The notes: generated by a model not told the origin, from the sequence alone. Shown: positions 1-8,640, counted from the first letter of the stretch. The stretch is DNA of 64,000 nt from Roseitranquillus sediminis (GCF_016918935.1 NZ_JAFFOB010000014.1:186001-250000); one strand, 5' to 3'. Program-made: numbers and translations.

Positions 1-1765
1 TGTCGAAGACGGGCTCGCGCCCTTCGGGCGCGAAGCCGAAGCGGGCGCGGTGCGCGTCGGCGAAGGCGCGGGCCATCTCGTCGCCAGGACCGAAAGGGAC
101 GTCGAGGCTGCGCTGTGAGCCGTGATAGCGGAGGTGCGCCCGCGACACCGTCTCGACCGCCTCCTGCGGTACGCCCTGGTGCACAACCTCGTCACGCGCG
201 TCGATGATCAGCCGGTTGATCTCGGCCCGCGCCACTTCGATCTCGGCAAGCGGTCGCTGGAACTGCACCTCGCGTAGCGACCGGATGTCGGCGAGGCCCA
301 TGCCGAAGGCGGAGAGGACACCGGCAAATGGATGCACGAAGACTCGCCGCATCCCGAGCGCGTCGGCCACCTGGCAGGCGTGCTGGCCGCCCGCGCCGCC
401 AAAGCAGCTGAGCGTGTAGCGGGTGACGTCGTAGCCGCGCTCGACGCTGATCTTCTTGATGGCCTGCGCCATGTTGCCGACGGCGATGCGCAGGAAGCCC
501 TCGGCGGTCTCCTCGGGGCTGAGCGGCTCGCGGCCGGTGGCTTCGGCGATCTCGGCCGCCAATGCCGCGAATTTCTCGCGCACGATCCCCGCGTCGAGCG
601 GCTGGTCGCCTTTGGGTCCGAACACGGCCGGGAAATGGCGGGGCGAGAGCTTGCCCAGCATGACGTTGCAGTCCGTCACCGTCAGGGGGCCGCCGCGGCG
701 GTAGCAGGCCGGACCGGGATCGGCGCCTGCGCTTTCGGGGCCCACCTGGTATCGGTCCTCGCGGAACGACAGGATCGATCCACCGCCTGCGGCGACCGTG
801 TGGATGTGCATCATCGGCGCGCGCATCCGGACGCCCGCGACCTCCGTCTCGAACGACCGCTCGTAGGCGCCGGCATAGTGGCAGACGTCCGTGGACGTGC
901 CCCCCATGTCAAAGCCGATCAGCCGGCCGAAGCCTGCCGCCTCGGCGGTCTTGACCATGCCGACAACGCCACCCGCGGGTCCGGAGAGAATGGCGTCGCG
1001 TCCCTGGAAGAGGGTGGCGTCGGTCAGGCCGCCGCTCGACTGCATGAAGAACAGCCGCTCGCAGGCGCCACCGACGTCGATCGCGCCCGCGACCCGGTCA
1101 ACGTAGCGTCGCAGGACCGGCGTGAGGTAGGCGTCCACCACCGCCGTGTCGCCGCGGCCGACGAGCTTGATGAGCTTGCTCGCCTCGTGACTGGGCGTGA
1201 TCTGGGTGAAGCCGACGTCGTGGGCGATCTCACCGACCCGCTTCTCATGCGCCGGATTGAGGTAGCCGTGCATGAAGGTGATGGCGACCGACCTCAGACC
1301 TCGTCCGTACGCGGCCTCGAGGGCGGTGCGGGCGGCATCGTCGTCGAGCGGTTTGATGACCTCGCCCCGCGCGTCGAGCCGCTCCGGCACCTCGGCCACC
1401 TCTGCGTAGAGCAGCTCGGGCAGGCGGATGTGCAGGTCGAAGAGCCGCGGGCGGGCTTGCGTGCCGATGCGGAGGAGATCGGCGAAGCCGTGCGTGATGA
1501 GCAGGAGCGTCGGCTCGCCCTTGCGCTCGAGGAGCGCGTTGGTGGCGACCGTCGTACCCATCCTCACCGCGCCGATGCCACCCGCAGGAAAAGCGCCGTC
1601 GATGCCCATCATTCGGCGGATGCCCTCGACCGCGGCGTCCTCGTAGAGGCCGGGGTTCTCCGAGAGCAGCTTCATCGTGTGCAGCGTGCCGTCGGGCGCG
1701 CGGCCGACGAGGTCGGTGAAGGTGCCGCCGCGGTCGACCATGAACTGCCATTTCGCCTCGGGCAT
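1..1765 (-). CDS. Hydantoinase/5-oxoprolinase family protein, N-terminal part (runs off window)
   Basis: N-terminal 588 residues of a HyuA-type ATP-dependent hydantoinase/oxoprolinase; the gene continues past base 1. The protein opens MPEAKWQFMVDRGGTFTDLV, the phosphate-binding start of this ASKHA-fold family, and has a second nucleotide-binding stretch FDMGGTSTDV followed by HTVAAGGGS, both family hallmarks. Known members hydrolyse 5-oxoproline, hydantoins or related cyclic amides with ATP. Whether this is a HyuA subunit or a HyuA-HyuB fusion of about 1200 residues cannot be seen. It is divergent from a TRAP transporter, so import of a cyclic amide or acid followed by ring opening is a reasonable inference. 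Start ATG at 1765 gives the canonical N-terminus. Confidence 0.9.
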   Translation of the reverse strand, partial: MPEAKWQFMVDRGGTFTDLVGRAPDGTLHTMKLLSENPGLYEDAAVEGIRRMMGIDGAFPAGGIGAVRMGTTVATNALLERKGEPTLLLITHGFADLLRIGTQARPRLFDLHIRLPELLYAEVAEVPERLDARGEVIKPLDDDAARTALEAAYGRGLRSVAITFMHGYLNPAHEKRVGEIAHDVGFTQITPSHEASKLIKLVGRGDTAVVDAYLTPVLRRYVDRVAGAIDVGGACERLFFMQSSGGLTDATLFQGRDAILSGPAGGVVGMVKTAEAAGFGRLIGFDMGGTSTDVCHYAGAYERSFETEVAGVRMRAPMMHIHTVAAGGGSILSFREDRYQVGPESAGADPGPACYRRGGPLTVTDCNVMLGKLSPRHFPAVFGPKGDQPLDAGIVREKFAALAAEIAEATGREPLSPEETAEGFLRIAVGNMAQAIKKISVERGYDVTRYTLSCFGGAGGQHACQVADALGMRRVFVHPFAGVLSAFGMGLADIRSLREVQFQRPLAEIEVARAEINRLIIDARDEVVHQGVPQEAVETVSRAHLRYHGSQRSLDVPFGPGDEMARAFADAHRARFGFAPEGREPVFD

Positions 1766-2411
1766 CGCGCCAGTCCTCGCAAACCTGCTCGCGTTCGTCC
1801 CTTAACGTTGCGCCGTGCCAGGGCAAGACCAACGAGGCGAGAGGACCAATGCTGATCGTAGCGGCGGCGCCGGCCGCGACACCCGCGCTTGCCAAGGATA
1901 GAATATGCCCCCGCCCGACATCGACTGGGTTTCCCCACACGCAGAAAATCCTGCGGTTCGCGGTCGCACGACCGGCGCGAGATCTCCAGACCGCAGGCGA
2001 GGTCCAGTTGGTGGGCGGACCTGAAGAGGCTGCGCTCTGGCGCATACAACGCTCAATCTCGCAGAGCTCGCGCAGGCCACCGACGCCGCGCCGGTGCAGG
2101 TCGATTCGGCCGAGATCCCGCAGGCTTGGCCACGGGACTGGTCGAGGCGGTGACGACCTCCTCGGGGCTGCAGCGAAACCTCTCCGCGTGGGTCGGTGGG
2201 TTCGACCTGTCGCCGAGCGCTTCTGGCGGCGCGCCTGCGTTGATCTTGGCGTTCCCGTCCATCGTGACAGCGCTTCCCTCGGCGGTGGGACAAGGGGTTG
2301 TACGTTGACGCACGGCGCGCCGTCGGCTTCAGTCAGGCGACGCAGGGACGCTCATGCGCGCCGCAAACACGAACGGCTCGGAGTGGCCGGATGCAAGAGT
2401 GGAGGAGAATG
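1766..2411. other. Divergent intergenic region, no convincing gene
   Basis: About 650 bases between the divergent hydantoinase and TRAP genes. Open frames here lack family resemblance. One short minus-strand frame (2053-2262, 69 aa) has a GAGGGA ribosome-site-like stretch before its ATG and a segment ERFRCSPEEVVTA faintly like DUF3606 small proteins, but the rest degenerates into Arg/Pro-rich sequence. I treat it as a possible remnant only. The region presumably holds promoters for both neighbours; no clear operator was found. Confidence 0.5.
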
Positions 2412-3425
2412 ATGACCAAGTACGCGACACTTGCCTTTGCGGCATTGACGACGGCCGCCACCGGCGCCTGGGCGCAGGAGCACACGTTCCGCTTCCAGTC
2501 GTCCGACCCGGCGGGCAACCCGAACTTCATCCTGCAGCAGACGTGGGCCGAGGACGTGGCCGAGCGTACCGACGGCCGCGTAGAGATCGAGCTGCTGCCG
2601 GTCGAATCCATCGTCGCCCACAACGAGACGCAGGACGCCATCGCGGCGGGTATCCTCGACGGGCACATCACCGACACCAGCTACTTCGCCGGCAAGGACC
2701 CGGCCTTCGGCCTGATCGCCAACCCGGTTGGCGCGTGGTCGGATCCGCAGGAGATGTTCACCTTCATGCAGGAGGGCGGCGGCAAGGAGCTGATGAACGA
2801 GCTGGTGCAGCCCTATGGCCTGCACTTCATCGGCGCCACGACGCCCGGTCTCGAGGCGTTTGTCTCCGACGTGCCGCTCGAGGGCGTGGACGATCTGCAG
2901 GGCCTGAAGATGCGGGCGCCCGAGGGGCTGGTGCAGCAGGTCTTCGCCGCCGCAGGCGCGGCACCCGTCAACCTGCCTGGCTCGGAAGTGTTCACCTCCC
3001 TCGACAAGGGCGTGATCGATGCGGCGGACTACAGCGTCTTCTCGACCAATCAGGCGCAGGGCCTGCATGACGTGGCGCGGCACCCGGTCTATCCCGGTTT
3101 CCACTCGATGCCGCTGGTCGAGATCTCGATGAACAAGGAGAAGTGGGACGCGCTGCCCGACGACCTGAAGCAAGCGCTCGAGGCGTCGGTCCAGGACTTC
3201 GCGCAGCGACAGGTGGCCGCACTCGAGGAGGCCGACCAGGCTGCGGTGGCGGAGGCAGAGGCGTCGGGCGAGATCACCATCCACGACTGGCCGGCCGAGG
3301 AGCGCGCCCGCTTCCGGGAGATCGCGACGGGCGAATGGCAGACGGTGGCCGAGCGGTCGGAGAACGCGCAGAAGGTATACGACACGCTGACCGGCTACCT
3401 GCGCGATCAAGGCCTCATGAACTGA
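2412..3425 (+). CDS. dctP: TRAP transporter substrate-binding protein DctP
   Basis: Periplasmic solute-binding protein of a tripartite (TRAP) transporter, 337 aa, usual length for the DctP family. A Sec signal peptide covers about residues 1-21, ending AWA before QEHTFRFQSS. Family features include the YINSPGG-free DctP core with GATTPGLEAF, the GLKMRAPEG segment and a C-terminal helix-rich tail. GGAGGAG at 2401-2407 favours ATG 2412 (ATG 2409 is the alternative). It is followed by dctQ and dctM. The ligand is not predictable from sequence; the divergent hydantoinase suggests a cyclic amide or carboxylate. Confidence 0.93.
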   Translation: MTKYATLAFAALTTAATGAWAQEHTFRFQSSDPAGNPNFILQQTWAEDVAERTDGRVEIELLPVESIVAHNETQDAIAAGILDGHITDTSYFAGKDPAFGLIANPVGAWSDPQEMFTFMQEGGGKELMNELVQPYGLHFIGATTPGLEAFVSDVPLEGVDDLQGLKMRAPEGLVQQVFAAAGAAPVNLPGSEVFTSLDKGVIDAADYSVFSTNQAQGLHDVARHPVYPGFHSMPLVEISMNKEKWDALPDDLKQALEASVQDFAQRQVAALEEADQAAVAEAEASGEITIHDWPAEERARFREIATGEWQTVAERSENAQKVYDTLTGYLRDQGLMN

Positions 3426-3430
3426 GTGAC

Positions 3431-3459
3431 GCGAGGGGCGGGCCTGTCCCGCCCCTCGC
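3431..3459 (+). promoter_or_regulatory. Strong stem-loop between dctP and dctQ
   Basis: A perfect 12-bp GC-rich stem (GCGAGGGGCGGG paired with CCCGCCCCTCGC) with a 5-base loop CCTGT begins six bases after the dctP stop codon. No T-run follows, so it is more likely an mRNA-stabilising or attenuating hairpin than a full terminator. Such intercistronic stem-loops are known after binding-protein genes, where they let the binding protein be made in excess over the membrane subunits. Confidence 0.75.
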
Positions 3460-3477
3460 CGCGTCAGGGTTCGCAGC

Positions 3478-4044
3478 ATGGACGAGCATCCTCACACTGG
3501 CCTCAGCGACGAAGACCTGACAGGCGCCGCCGCGGGACCCGTGCCGCAGGCGGGGGCGCTCGGGCGCTGGATTGACCGCGGCGGATGGCTCTTTGCGGCG
3601 GGCATCGTGGTGGCGATGTTGATCCTGATCCAGGAAGTCGTGCTGCGCTACGTCTTCAACTCGCCGACCGTCTGGGCGCACGAGACGACGATCTTTCTCT
3701 GCGGCATGGCCTTCATCTATGGCGGGCTCTACACGGCCGCGCGGGACCGCCACATCCGGGTCGTCCTGATCTATGACTGGCTCGGTCCGCGCTGGCGGCG
3801 GACCTTCGACGTCGTGATTTCCGTCGTCTGCTGCCTCTCCTCCGCGATGTTCGCGTGGGCGGCCTGGCTCATGGTCGAGCGCGCGGCATTCCGCCCGGAC
3901 GGCAGCTTCCGGCTCGAGCGGTCGGGAAGCGCTTGGGATCCGGTCTATCCGGGTCTGATCAAGGTGTTCCTGATGGTGGCGTTGGCGGTTCTGGCGGTTC
4001 AATTCGCCGTGCTGGCGTGGAACTACGCCCGCGGTCGCCGCTGA
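3478..4044 (+). CDS. dctQ: TRAP transporter small permease DctQ
   Basis: Small membrane subunit of the TRAP transporter, 188 aa, with four predicted membrane helices (first about residues 36-56) and the typical DctQ pattern: QEVVLRYVFNSPTVWAHE, then GLYTAARDRHIRVVLIYDWL. It sits between dctP and dctM and its TGA overlaps the dctM ATG (TGATG), indicating translational coupling. With DctM it forms the sodium-driven inner-membrane symporter that accepts ligand from DctP. Confidence 0.9.
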   Translation: MDEHPHTGLSDEDLTGAAAGPVPQAGALGRWIDRGGWLFAAGIVVAMLILIQEVVLRYVFNSPTVWAHETTIFLCGMAFIYGGLYTAARDRHIRVVLIYDWLGPRWRRTFDVVISVVCCLSSAMFAWAAWLMVERAAFRPDGSFRLERSGSAWDPVYPGLIKVFLMVALAVLAVQFAVLAWNYARGRR

Positions 4045-5360
4045 TGGAGATCTTCGGCAGCTTCGCGCAGCTCGAGATCGGTACCGCCACTGGCCTGATG
4101 TTCGTGTTGCTGCTGGTGCTGCTCGTCACCGGCATCCCGCTCGCCTTCGTCACGCTGCTCGTCGCGCTGATCTTCGCGCTCGGCTGGTTCGGCCCGATGG
4201 CGGTGCCGCTGATCACCAGCCGGGTCTACACCTTCGTCTCGAGCTTCGTCTTCGTCTCGGTGCCCATGTTCGTGCTGATGGCGGCGATCCTCGACCGGTC
4301 CGGCATCGCACGCGACCTCTTCGACGCGATGCGCCTGGTCGGCGGCCGCCTGCGCGGGGCGATCGCGCTGCAGACGATCGTGGTCGCGGTCATCCTGGCT
4401 GCGATGTCGGGCATCATCGGCGGCGAGGTGGTGCTGCTGGGGCTCATAGCGCTGCCACAAATGCTGCGGCTGGGCTACGACCGCAATCTCGCGATCGGCG
4501 TGGTCTGCGCGGGCGGGGCGCTCGGCACCATGGTGCCGCCTTCGATCGTGCTGATCATCTACGGGCTGACCGCCAACGTCTCGATCGGAGACCTCTTCAC
4601 GGCTGCCTTCCTGCCCGGCCTGATGCTCGCAGGCTTCTACGCCGCGTATGTCCTGATCCGCGCGTGGATCAATCCGGCCGTCGCGCCGGCCGTCGAGGGG
4701 CCGAGCCCGCCAATGTCCGAAAAGCTGCGCCTGCTCAAGGGGCTGTTCCTGCCCATCCTGGTAGTGATCGGCGTCTTGGGCTCGATCTACGGCGGCATCG
4801 CCAGCGTGACGGAGGCCTCTGCGGTCGGCGTGCTTGGCGTCACCCTTTCCACGATGATCCGCGGCGAGTTCTCCTACGCGCTGATGCGCGGGGCGGCGCT
4901 GCAGACGCTGCAGACGGTTGGCATGATTGTCTGGATCGGGATCGGGGCGTCGGCGCTGGTCGGTGTCTTCAACCTGATGGGCGGCATCGATTTCGTGCGC
5001 GACCTGATCACCGGCATCTCCGAGAACCGAACGATCGTGCTGCTCTTCATGATGGCGATCCTCTTTGTGCTGGGCATGTTCCTCGACTGGGTGGGGATCG
5101 CGCTGCTGACCATGCCGATCTTCGTGCCGATTGTGATCGATCTCGGCTATGACCCTGTTTGGTTCGGCGTCGTCTTCTGCATGAACATGCAGATGAGCTT
5201 CCTTTCGCCGCCGTTCGGGCCGGCCGCCTTCTACCTCAAGTCGGTCGCGCCGCCCGAGATATCGCTTGGCGACATCTTCCGAGCCCTTTTGCCGTTCATC
5301 GGTCTGCAGGCGCTTGCGGTGGCGGTCCTGATAATCGCGCCGGGCATCACTGGGCGCTGA
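4044..5360 (+). CDS. dctM: TRAP transporter large permease DctM
   Basis: Large membrane subunit, 438 aa and about a dozen hydrophobic helices, as usual for DctM. Characteristic stretches are GIPLAFVTLLVALIF, GVVCAGGALGTMVPPSI and LFLPILVVIGVLGSIYGGIASVTEASAVG, plus the C-terminal MNMQMSFLSPPFGPAAFYLK. It catalyses cation-coupled uptake across the cytoplasmic membrane. The start overlaps the dctQ stop by one base. The gene is followed after about 90 bases by a co-directional GntR regulator. Confidence 0.95.
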   Translation: MEIFGSFAQLEIGTATGLMFVLLLVLLVTGIPLAFVTLLVALIFALGWFGPMAVPLITSRVYTFVSSFVFVSVPMFVLMAAILDRSGIARDLFDAMRLVGGRLRGAIALQTIVVAVILAAMSGIIGGEVVLLGLIALPQMLRLGYDRNLAIGVVCAGGALGTMVPPSIVLIIYGLTANVSIGDLFTAAFLPGLMLAGFYAAYVLIRAWINPAVAPAVEGPSPPMSEKLRLLKGLFLPILVVIGVLGSIYGGIASVTEASAVGVLGVTLSTMIRGEFSYALMRGAALQTLQTVGMIVWIGIGASALVGVFNLMGGIDFVRDLITGISENRTIVLLFMMAILFVLGMFLDWVGIALLTMPIFVPIVIDLGYDPVWFGVVFCMNMQMSFLSPPFGPAAFYLKSVAPPEISLGDIFRALLPFIGLQALAVAVLIIAPGITGR

Positions 5361-5453
5361 CAGGGGCGCAGTTTCCTGTTCTCGCGCAACAGGCTTCCTA
5401 CCTTTGGGGCGAACACGTAGGAATGGTGCGACCGCAGATCAGAGGGCCCTGCA

Positions 5454-6143
5454 TTGCCCATAGTACCCGACGACCGCGCCGACAACGAGAGCGGCACGCA
5501 CGCCGTCTGCCGGATCCGTCACATGATCGAGACGGACTTTGCCTTCGCGAGCCGCCTGCTGCCCAGTGAAGACGCCTTGTCCAGCAGGCTCGGCATCGGA
5601 CGTCGTGCCGTGCGGCGGGCGCTCGAGGTACTCGAGTTCGAGGGGCTGCTCCGCCGCACGCCGCGCGGAATGCGAATTGCCGAACCTGCGCGGACGGCAA
5701 GCCCGATGGCACGGTCCGAGAGTACGGTTCCACGCGAGCTGATGGCTGCGCGACTCTGCGTTGAGCCTGCGCTTGCTGCCCTCTGTGCCATGCGCGCGAC
5801 GGAAACGGACATGGGGCGGCTACTCGCGCTCGTCAGCCGCGTCAACGAGGCACGCGACAGCGACGAGAGCGAGATGTGGGACGCCCTGCTGCACCGCACC
5901 ATTGCTCGGACCGCAGGTAACGGCGCCCTGCTGGCGGCTTACCTGAGTTTCGAGGAGCTAAGAGGCGATGCGGACTGGCAGGCGCTGATGACGGACTGCT
6001 TCACGCCGGATCGCGTCGAGGTCTTCCACCGTCAGCACAACGCACTCGTGGACGCGATCGCGGACCGTGACGCCGCCGCGGCGCGGTGGGTGATGGCCGA
6101 GCATCTCGACACGATGTCGCGGAGCATGGGTTTGGGCGGCTAG
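5454..6143 (+). CDS. GntR-family (FCD) transcriptional regulator
   Basis: 229 aa with an N-terminal winged helix-turn-helix (about residues 30-78: LPSEDALSSRLGIGRRAVRR, then VLEFEGLLRRTPRGMRI) and a C-terminal all-helical FCD ligand-binding domain. Start is TTG with AGAGGG seven bases upstream. Being directly downstream of the TRAP operon it probably senses the transported compound or a product and controls that operon. A near-match to the FCD operator TNGTNNNACNA (TGGTGCGACCG, 5424-5434) lies just before the gene, so autoregulation is possible but weakly supported. Confidence 0.85.
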   Translation: MPIVPDDRADNESGTHAVCRIRHMIETDFAFASRLLPSEDALSSRLGIGRRAVRRALEVLEFEGLLRRTPRGMRIAEPARTASPMARSESTVPRELMAARLCVEPALAALCAMRATETDMGRLLALVSRVNEARDSDESEMWDALLHRTIARTAGNGALLAAYLSFEELRGDADWQALMTDCFTPDRVEVFHRQHNALVDAIADRDAAAARWVMAEHLDTMSRSMGLGG

Positions 6144-6156
6144 CGCCCGGATCAGG

Positions 6157-6894
6157 TCAGCCGACGCTTTCCACGGTGACGACGACGGTGACGGAGATGC
6201 CATCGGGCGGCGGAGGGAAGGGCGCGGCGCGCCGGACATGTGCGACGGCCACCGCGTCGAGCCGGGGCGAGCCGGAACTGCGCTGCACGTTCAGCTCCGC
6301 GACGCGGCCGTTGCCGGCGATGCGGAGGCCGATGACCGCGCTGCCGCGCAGGCCAGTCGCGCGCCGCGGCTGGCGCGCGATCCTGACGAGGACGAGCTTC
6401 TTGTAGTCTTCCAGCCCGGCCGGCGCGGCGGCGGTCGCTTCCCCCGTGGCCGGCTCTCGCGCCGCTCGCTTGGTGACATGCGATGGTGGTGCAGCCTCTG
6501 CCGTGCGCGTCAAGTTCTCGGGCCGCGGCGGCGGCGCGGCGCCCGCAGCCGCCGGCACCGTGGAGGTGACCGGTCTGAGGGGCCGCGACGGGACAGGAGA
6601 GGCTGGGGTCGCGCCGGCGGGGATAACGACTGCGGGTCCTGCGGCGGGATCCTGCGGAGAAGGGGCGGCGTGCGGCTGCACTGCCGCCAGCTCCAGAGGC
6701 TGCAAGGCATCCGAAGATGGCGCAGGATTCCCGGACGCAGCAACGCCCGAGAACGTGGCGGTGGTCACGTAAGTAACGCCGCTGTCCGCCCCTGGTGGCG
6801 CATTGCTCGTGGTGTCGACGACGAAACCAGTCACCGCGACGTGCAACGCAAGAGAGGCCGTCATCGCCGCAGTCCAGCCCACCGCGCCGCTCAT
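6157..6894 (-). CDS. TonB-like energy transducer
   Basis: 245 aa with TonB architecture: one N-terminal membrane helix (about residues 8-27), a long Pro/Ala-rich periplasmic spacer, and a C-terminal TonB-type domain from about residue 155 (YKKLVLVRIARQPRRATGL, later GNGRVAELNVQRSSGSP, LDAVAVAHVRRAAPFPPPP). It couples the proton-driven ExbB-ExbD motor to outer-membrane proteins. Its ATG overlaps the stop of the upstream exbD, making it the last gene of a five-gene operon. No TonB-dependent receptor is encoded nearby, so the client is unknown. Confidence 0.88.
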   Translation of the reverse strand: MSGAVGWTAAMTASLALHVAVTGFVVDTTSNAPPGADSGVTYVTTATFSGVAASGNPAPSSDALQPLELAAVQPHAAPSPQDPAAGPAVVIPAGATPASPVPSRPLRPVTSTVPAAAGAAPPPRPENLTRTAEAAPPSHVTKRAAREPATGEATAAAPAGLEDYKKLVLVRIARQPRRATGLRGSAVIGLRIAGNGRVAELNVQRSSGSPRLDAVAVAHVRRAAPFPPPPDGISVTVVVTVESVG

Positions 6895-7271
6895 CTCAGC
6901 GCCTGCTCGGTCAGCATCACGACACGCTCCGCACTGGCTGCGCGCAAAGCCTCGGCAACTTCGACGATACGCGCCGCCGGCGCATCGCGATCCGGCAGGA
7001 TCCTCGCCTCTCCGTCCTCCAGGCTGGCGGCGTATGAGCCCGGATCGGCCGGCACGCCTCCGAACGTCAGGCGTCCGTCCGCGTGGATCACCAGAGCATC
7101 GAGCGGCGCGAAGGTTCCGAGCGTCTCCGCGCGCACCAGGCGGACGTCCGAGTCGATGCTTCGCCCAACGGTGCCCGCGAGCAGGAAGAAGATCAGGAGC
7201 AGGAAGACGATGTTGACCAGCGTGACGACAGGCGTCTCGCGGCTTCGGCGCGAGCGGTGCGGCGAAAGCAT
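6891..7271 (-). CDS. exbD: ExbD-family protein, second copy, with Asn in place of the pore Asp
   Basis: 126 aa with one N-terminal membrane helix and a periplasmic domain, the ExbD/TolR plan. In the membrane segment the normally essential Asp is Asn20 (TLVNIVFLLLIFFLLAG), whereas the upstream paralogue keeps Asp23. In characterised ExbD the Asp is the protonatable pore residue, so this copy may be an inactive partner of a heterodimer. Its ATG overlaps the stop codon of the first exbD and its own stop overlaps the tonB start. Confidence 0.87.
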   Translation of the reverse strand: MLSPHRSRRSRETPVVTLVNIVFLLLIFFLLAGTVGRSIDSDVRLVRAETLGTFAPLDALVIHADGRLTFGGVPADPGSYAASLEDGEARILPDRDAPAARIVEVAEALRAASAERVVMLTEQALR

Positions 7272-7648
7272 CAGCGTATCACCGCCACGGACAGGTGCCG
7301 GAGCGACGATAGGGCCGCCAGCACGTCCGCCAGACGCTGCGCGGACGCGACGTCATCAACGTCGAGCACAAGCTTGTCGCCGACAGTGCCGTCGCCGATT
7401 GCCTGGGCAAGATCGGCCAGCGCTACATCGCGGCCGTTCAGCGTGAGCCGGTCCTGGCGGAGTTGCATGAAATGCGAGGGCTGGCTGGCCGTTTCCGTTC
7501 CTGCCGAATTGATCTCGATCTCGCCGAGGCGGACGAAGGTGGAGCTCAGCATGAAGAACATCAGGAGCAGGAAGATCACGTCGATGAGCGGCGTCAGCGA
7601 GAGCCGCCGTGGACGGAAACGTGCTGCTAAGGCACCGTCAGGCAGCAT
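7271..7648 (-). CDS. exbD: ExbD-family biopolymer transport protein
   Basis: 125 aa ExbD/TolR-type subunit: basic N-terminus, single membrane helix TPLIDVIFLLLMFFML with the conserved pore Asp at residue 23, then a periplasmic domain. It forms the proton channel with ExbB. It begins 11 bases before the end of exbB and ends on the start of the second exbD, so the two ExbD paralogues are translationally coupled. Confidence 0.92.
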   Translation of the reverse strand: MLPDGALAARFRPRRLSLTPLIDVIFLLLMFFMLSSTFVRLGEIEINSAGTETASQPSHFMQLRQDRLTLNGRDVALADLAQAIGDGTVGDKLVLDVDDVASAQRLADVLAALSSLRHLSVAVIR

Positions 7649-8174
7649 TGCCCATCTCCGCCGTAAGTGCCTCGGCCGTCAGCAGCCGCTCGCGTGCAAG
7701 CCGCGCATCGAGCCAGGCGAGCACGAGCGAGGTCGGCATCGCCACCGCAAGGCCCACCGCCGTCGTGAGCAGCGCGACCCAGATGCCACCGGCCAGAGCG
7801 GACGGATCCACCTGCGCGCCCGCCTCTTGCAGTGCGCGGAAGGCGTCGATCATCCCGAGGACCGTGCCGAAGAGGCCGAGCAGTGGCGCCACCTGCACCA
7901 CTGCGTCGAGAAGCCGGAACCCGACTTCGTGGCGCCCGAGCGCTGCCTCGGCCCGCGCGACCGCGGCGTCTCGCGGCAGCCCGCGGAGTTCCACCGCGAG
8001 GCGGGTGCGGCGCCGTGCGCCGGCACCACGTACGCAGCCGACGCCCGCCAAGTGAAACGCCGTGATCCGGTGCAGGGCCGTCGCCACCGCGACCACCGAC
8101 AGGCCCAGCAGGAGTGCCACCACTGGTCCGCCGAGCGTCAAGAGACTTCCGACGCCCACGAGTCCCTCGCTCAT
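7638..8174 (-). CDS. exbB: MotA/TolQ/ExbB proton channel protein
   Basis: 178 aa with three membrane helices (about 12-34, 92-110 and 128-152) and the family signature VAPLLGLFGTVLGMIDAF, including the pore Thr in GTVLG, and a second Thr pair in LLTTAVGLAVAMPT. It is on the short side for ExbB, with a compact cytoplasmic loop rich in Arg. It pairs with the two downstream ExbD proteins and TonB. Start ATG overlaps the stop of the secreted-protein gene (ATGA). Confidence 0.92.
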   Translation of the reverse strand: MSEGLVGVGSLLTLGGPVVALLLGLSVVAVATALHRITAFHLAGVGCVRGAGARRRTRLAVELRGLPRDAAVARAEAALGRHEVGFRLLDAVVQVAPLLGLFGTVLGMIDAFRALQEAGAQVDPSALAGGIWVALLTTAVGLAVAMPTSLVLAWLDARLARERLLTAEALTAEMGNAA

Positions 8175-8578
8175 CAGCGCAGCGCCTCGATTTTGGTGCG
8201 CGAGGTGACGACGGCGTCGTCGCAAATCTCGGAGGCCGCACCGGCGACAGTGCACGTTGCGGCACCGTTGACGAGGAAGCCTGCGAGCTCGCCACAAGAC
8301 ATTTCAGGCAGATCAAACTGACGCACGCGTGTGCGTCCGGCGGGCACCTCCAGAAAGTCGAATAGTGTCAGTGCCGCGACTTTTCCGGCGCGGTCGAACA
8401 CCACGGTCTCCAGTACCAGCTGCTCGAGGTCCTGTTCCATGCGGCTGCCGACGGTGAAGGTCAGGCGGCAGGCGCCTCCGGCCTGTTCGAGAGCGTTCAG
8501 TTCGATCGCGACGCCGGAATCGGCCTCGGCCGTTGCGGCCGTCGTCGCGAGCATCAGTGCAGGCAGAAGCATCGTCAT
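8174..8578 (-). CDS. Secreted four-cysteine protein of the exb-ton operon
   Basis: 134 aa, family not recognised. A signal peptide covers about residues 1-17 to 19, and the mature part has four cysteines (37, 95, 109, 119), consistent with two disulfides in the periplasm. The body looks like a beta-rich domain (GVAIELNALEQAGGACRLTF, later LEQLVLETVVFDRAGKVAAL). It is the first gene of the overlapping operon with exbB, exbD, exbD and tonB, so it may be a periplasmic accessory of that motor. Function is inference only. Confidence 0.75.
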   Translation of the reverse strand: MTMLLPALMLATTAATAEADSGVAIELNALEQAGGACRLTFTVGSRMEQDLEQLVLETVVFDRAGKVAALTLFDFLEVPAGRTRVRQFDLPEMSCGELAGFLVNGAATCTVAGAASEICDDAVVTSRTKIEALR

Positions 8579-8640
8579 CTTGGAGACACCATCGGATTCG
8601 GCACGTCCTCTAGCACGAGCCGATCGGGTGGCGGAACCGA

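Noticed and set aside
332-1855. 507-aa plus-strand open frame opposite the hydantoinase gene
   Set aside because: Arg/His/Asp-rich translation without family resemblance, fully antisense to a gene with clear motifs; a high-GC shadow frame.
1849-2412. 187-aa plus-strand frame in the hydantoinase-dctP gap
   Set aside because: No ribosome site or domain resemblance; Arg/Gly-rich, read as non-coding.
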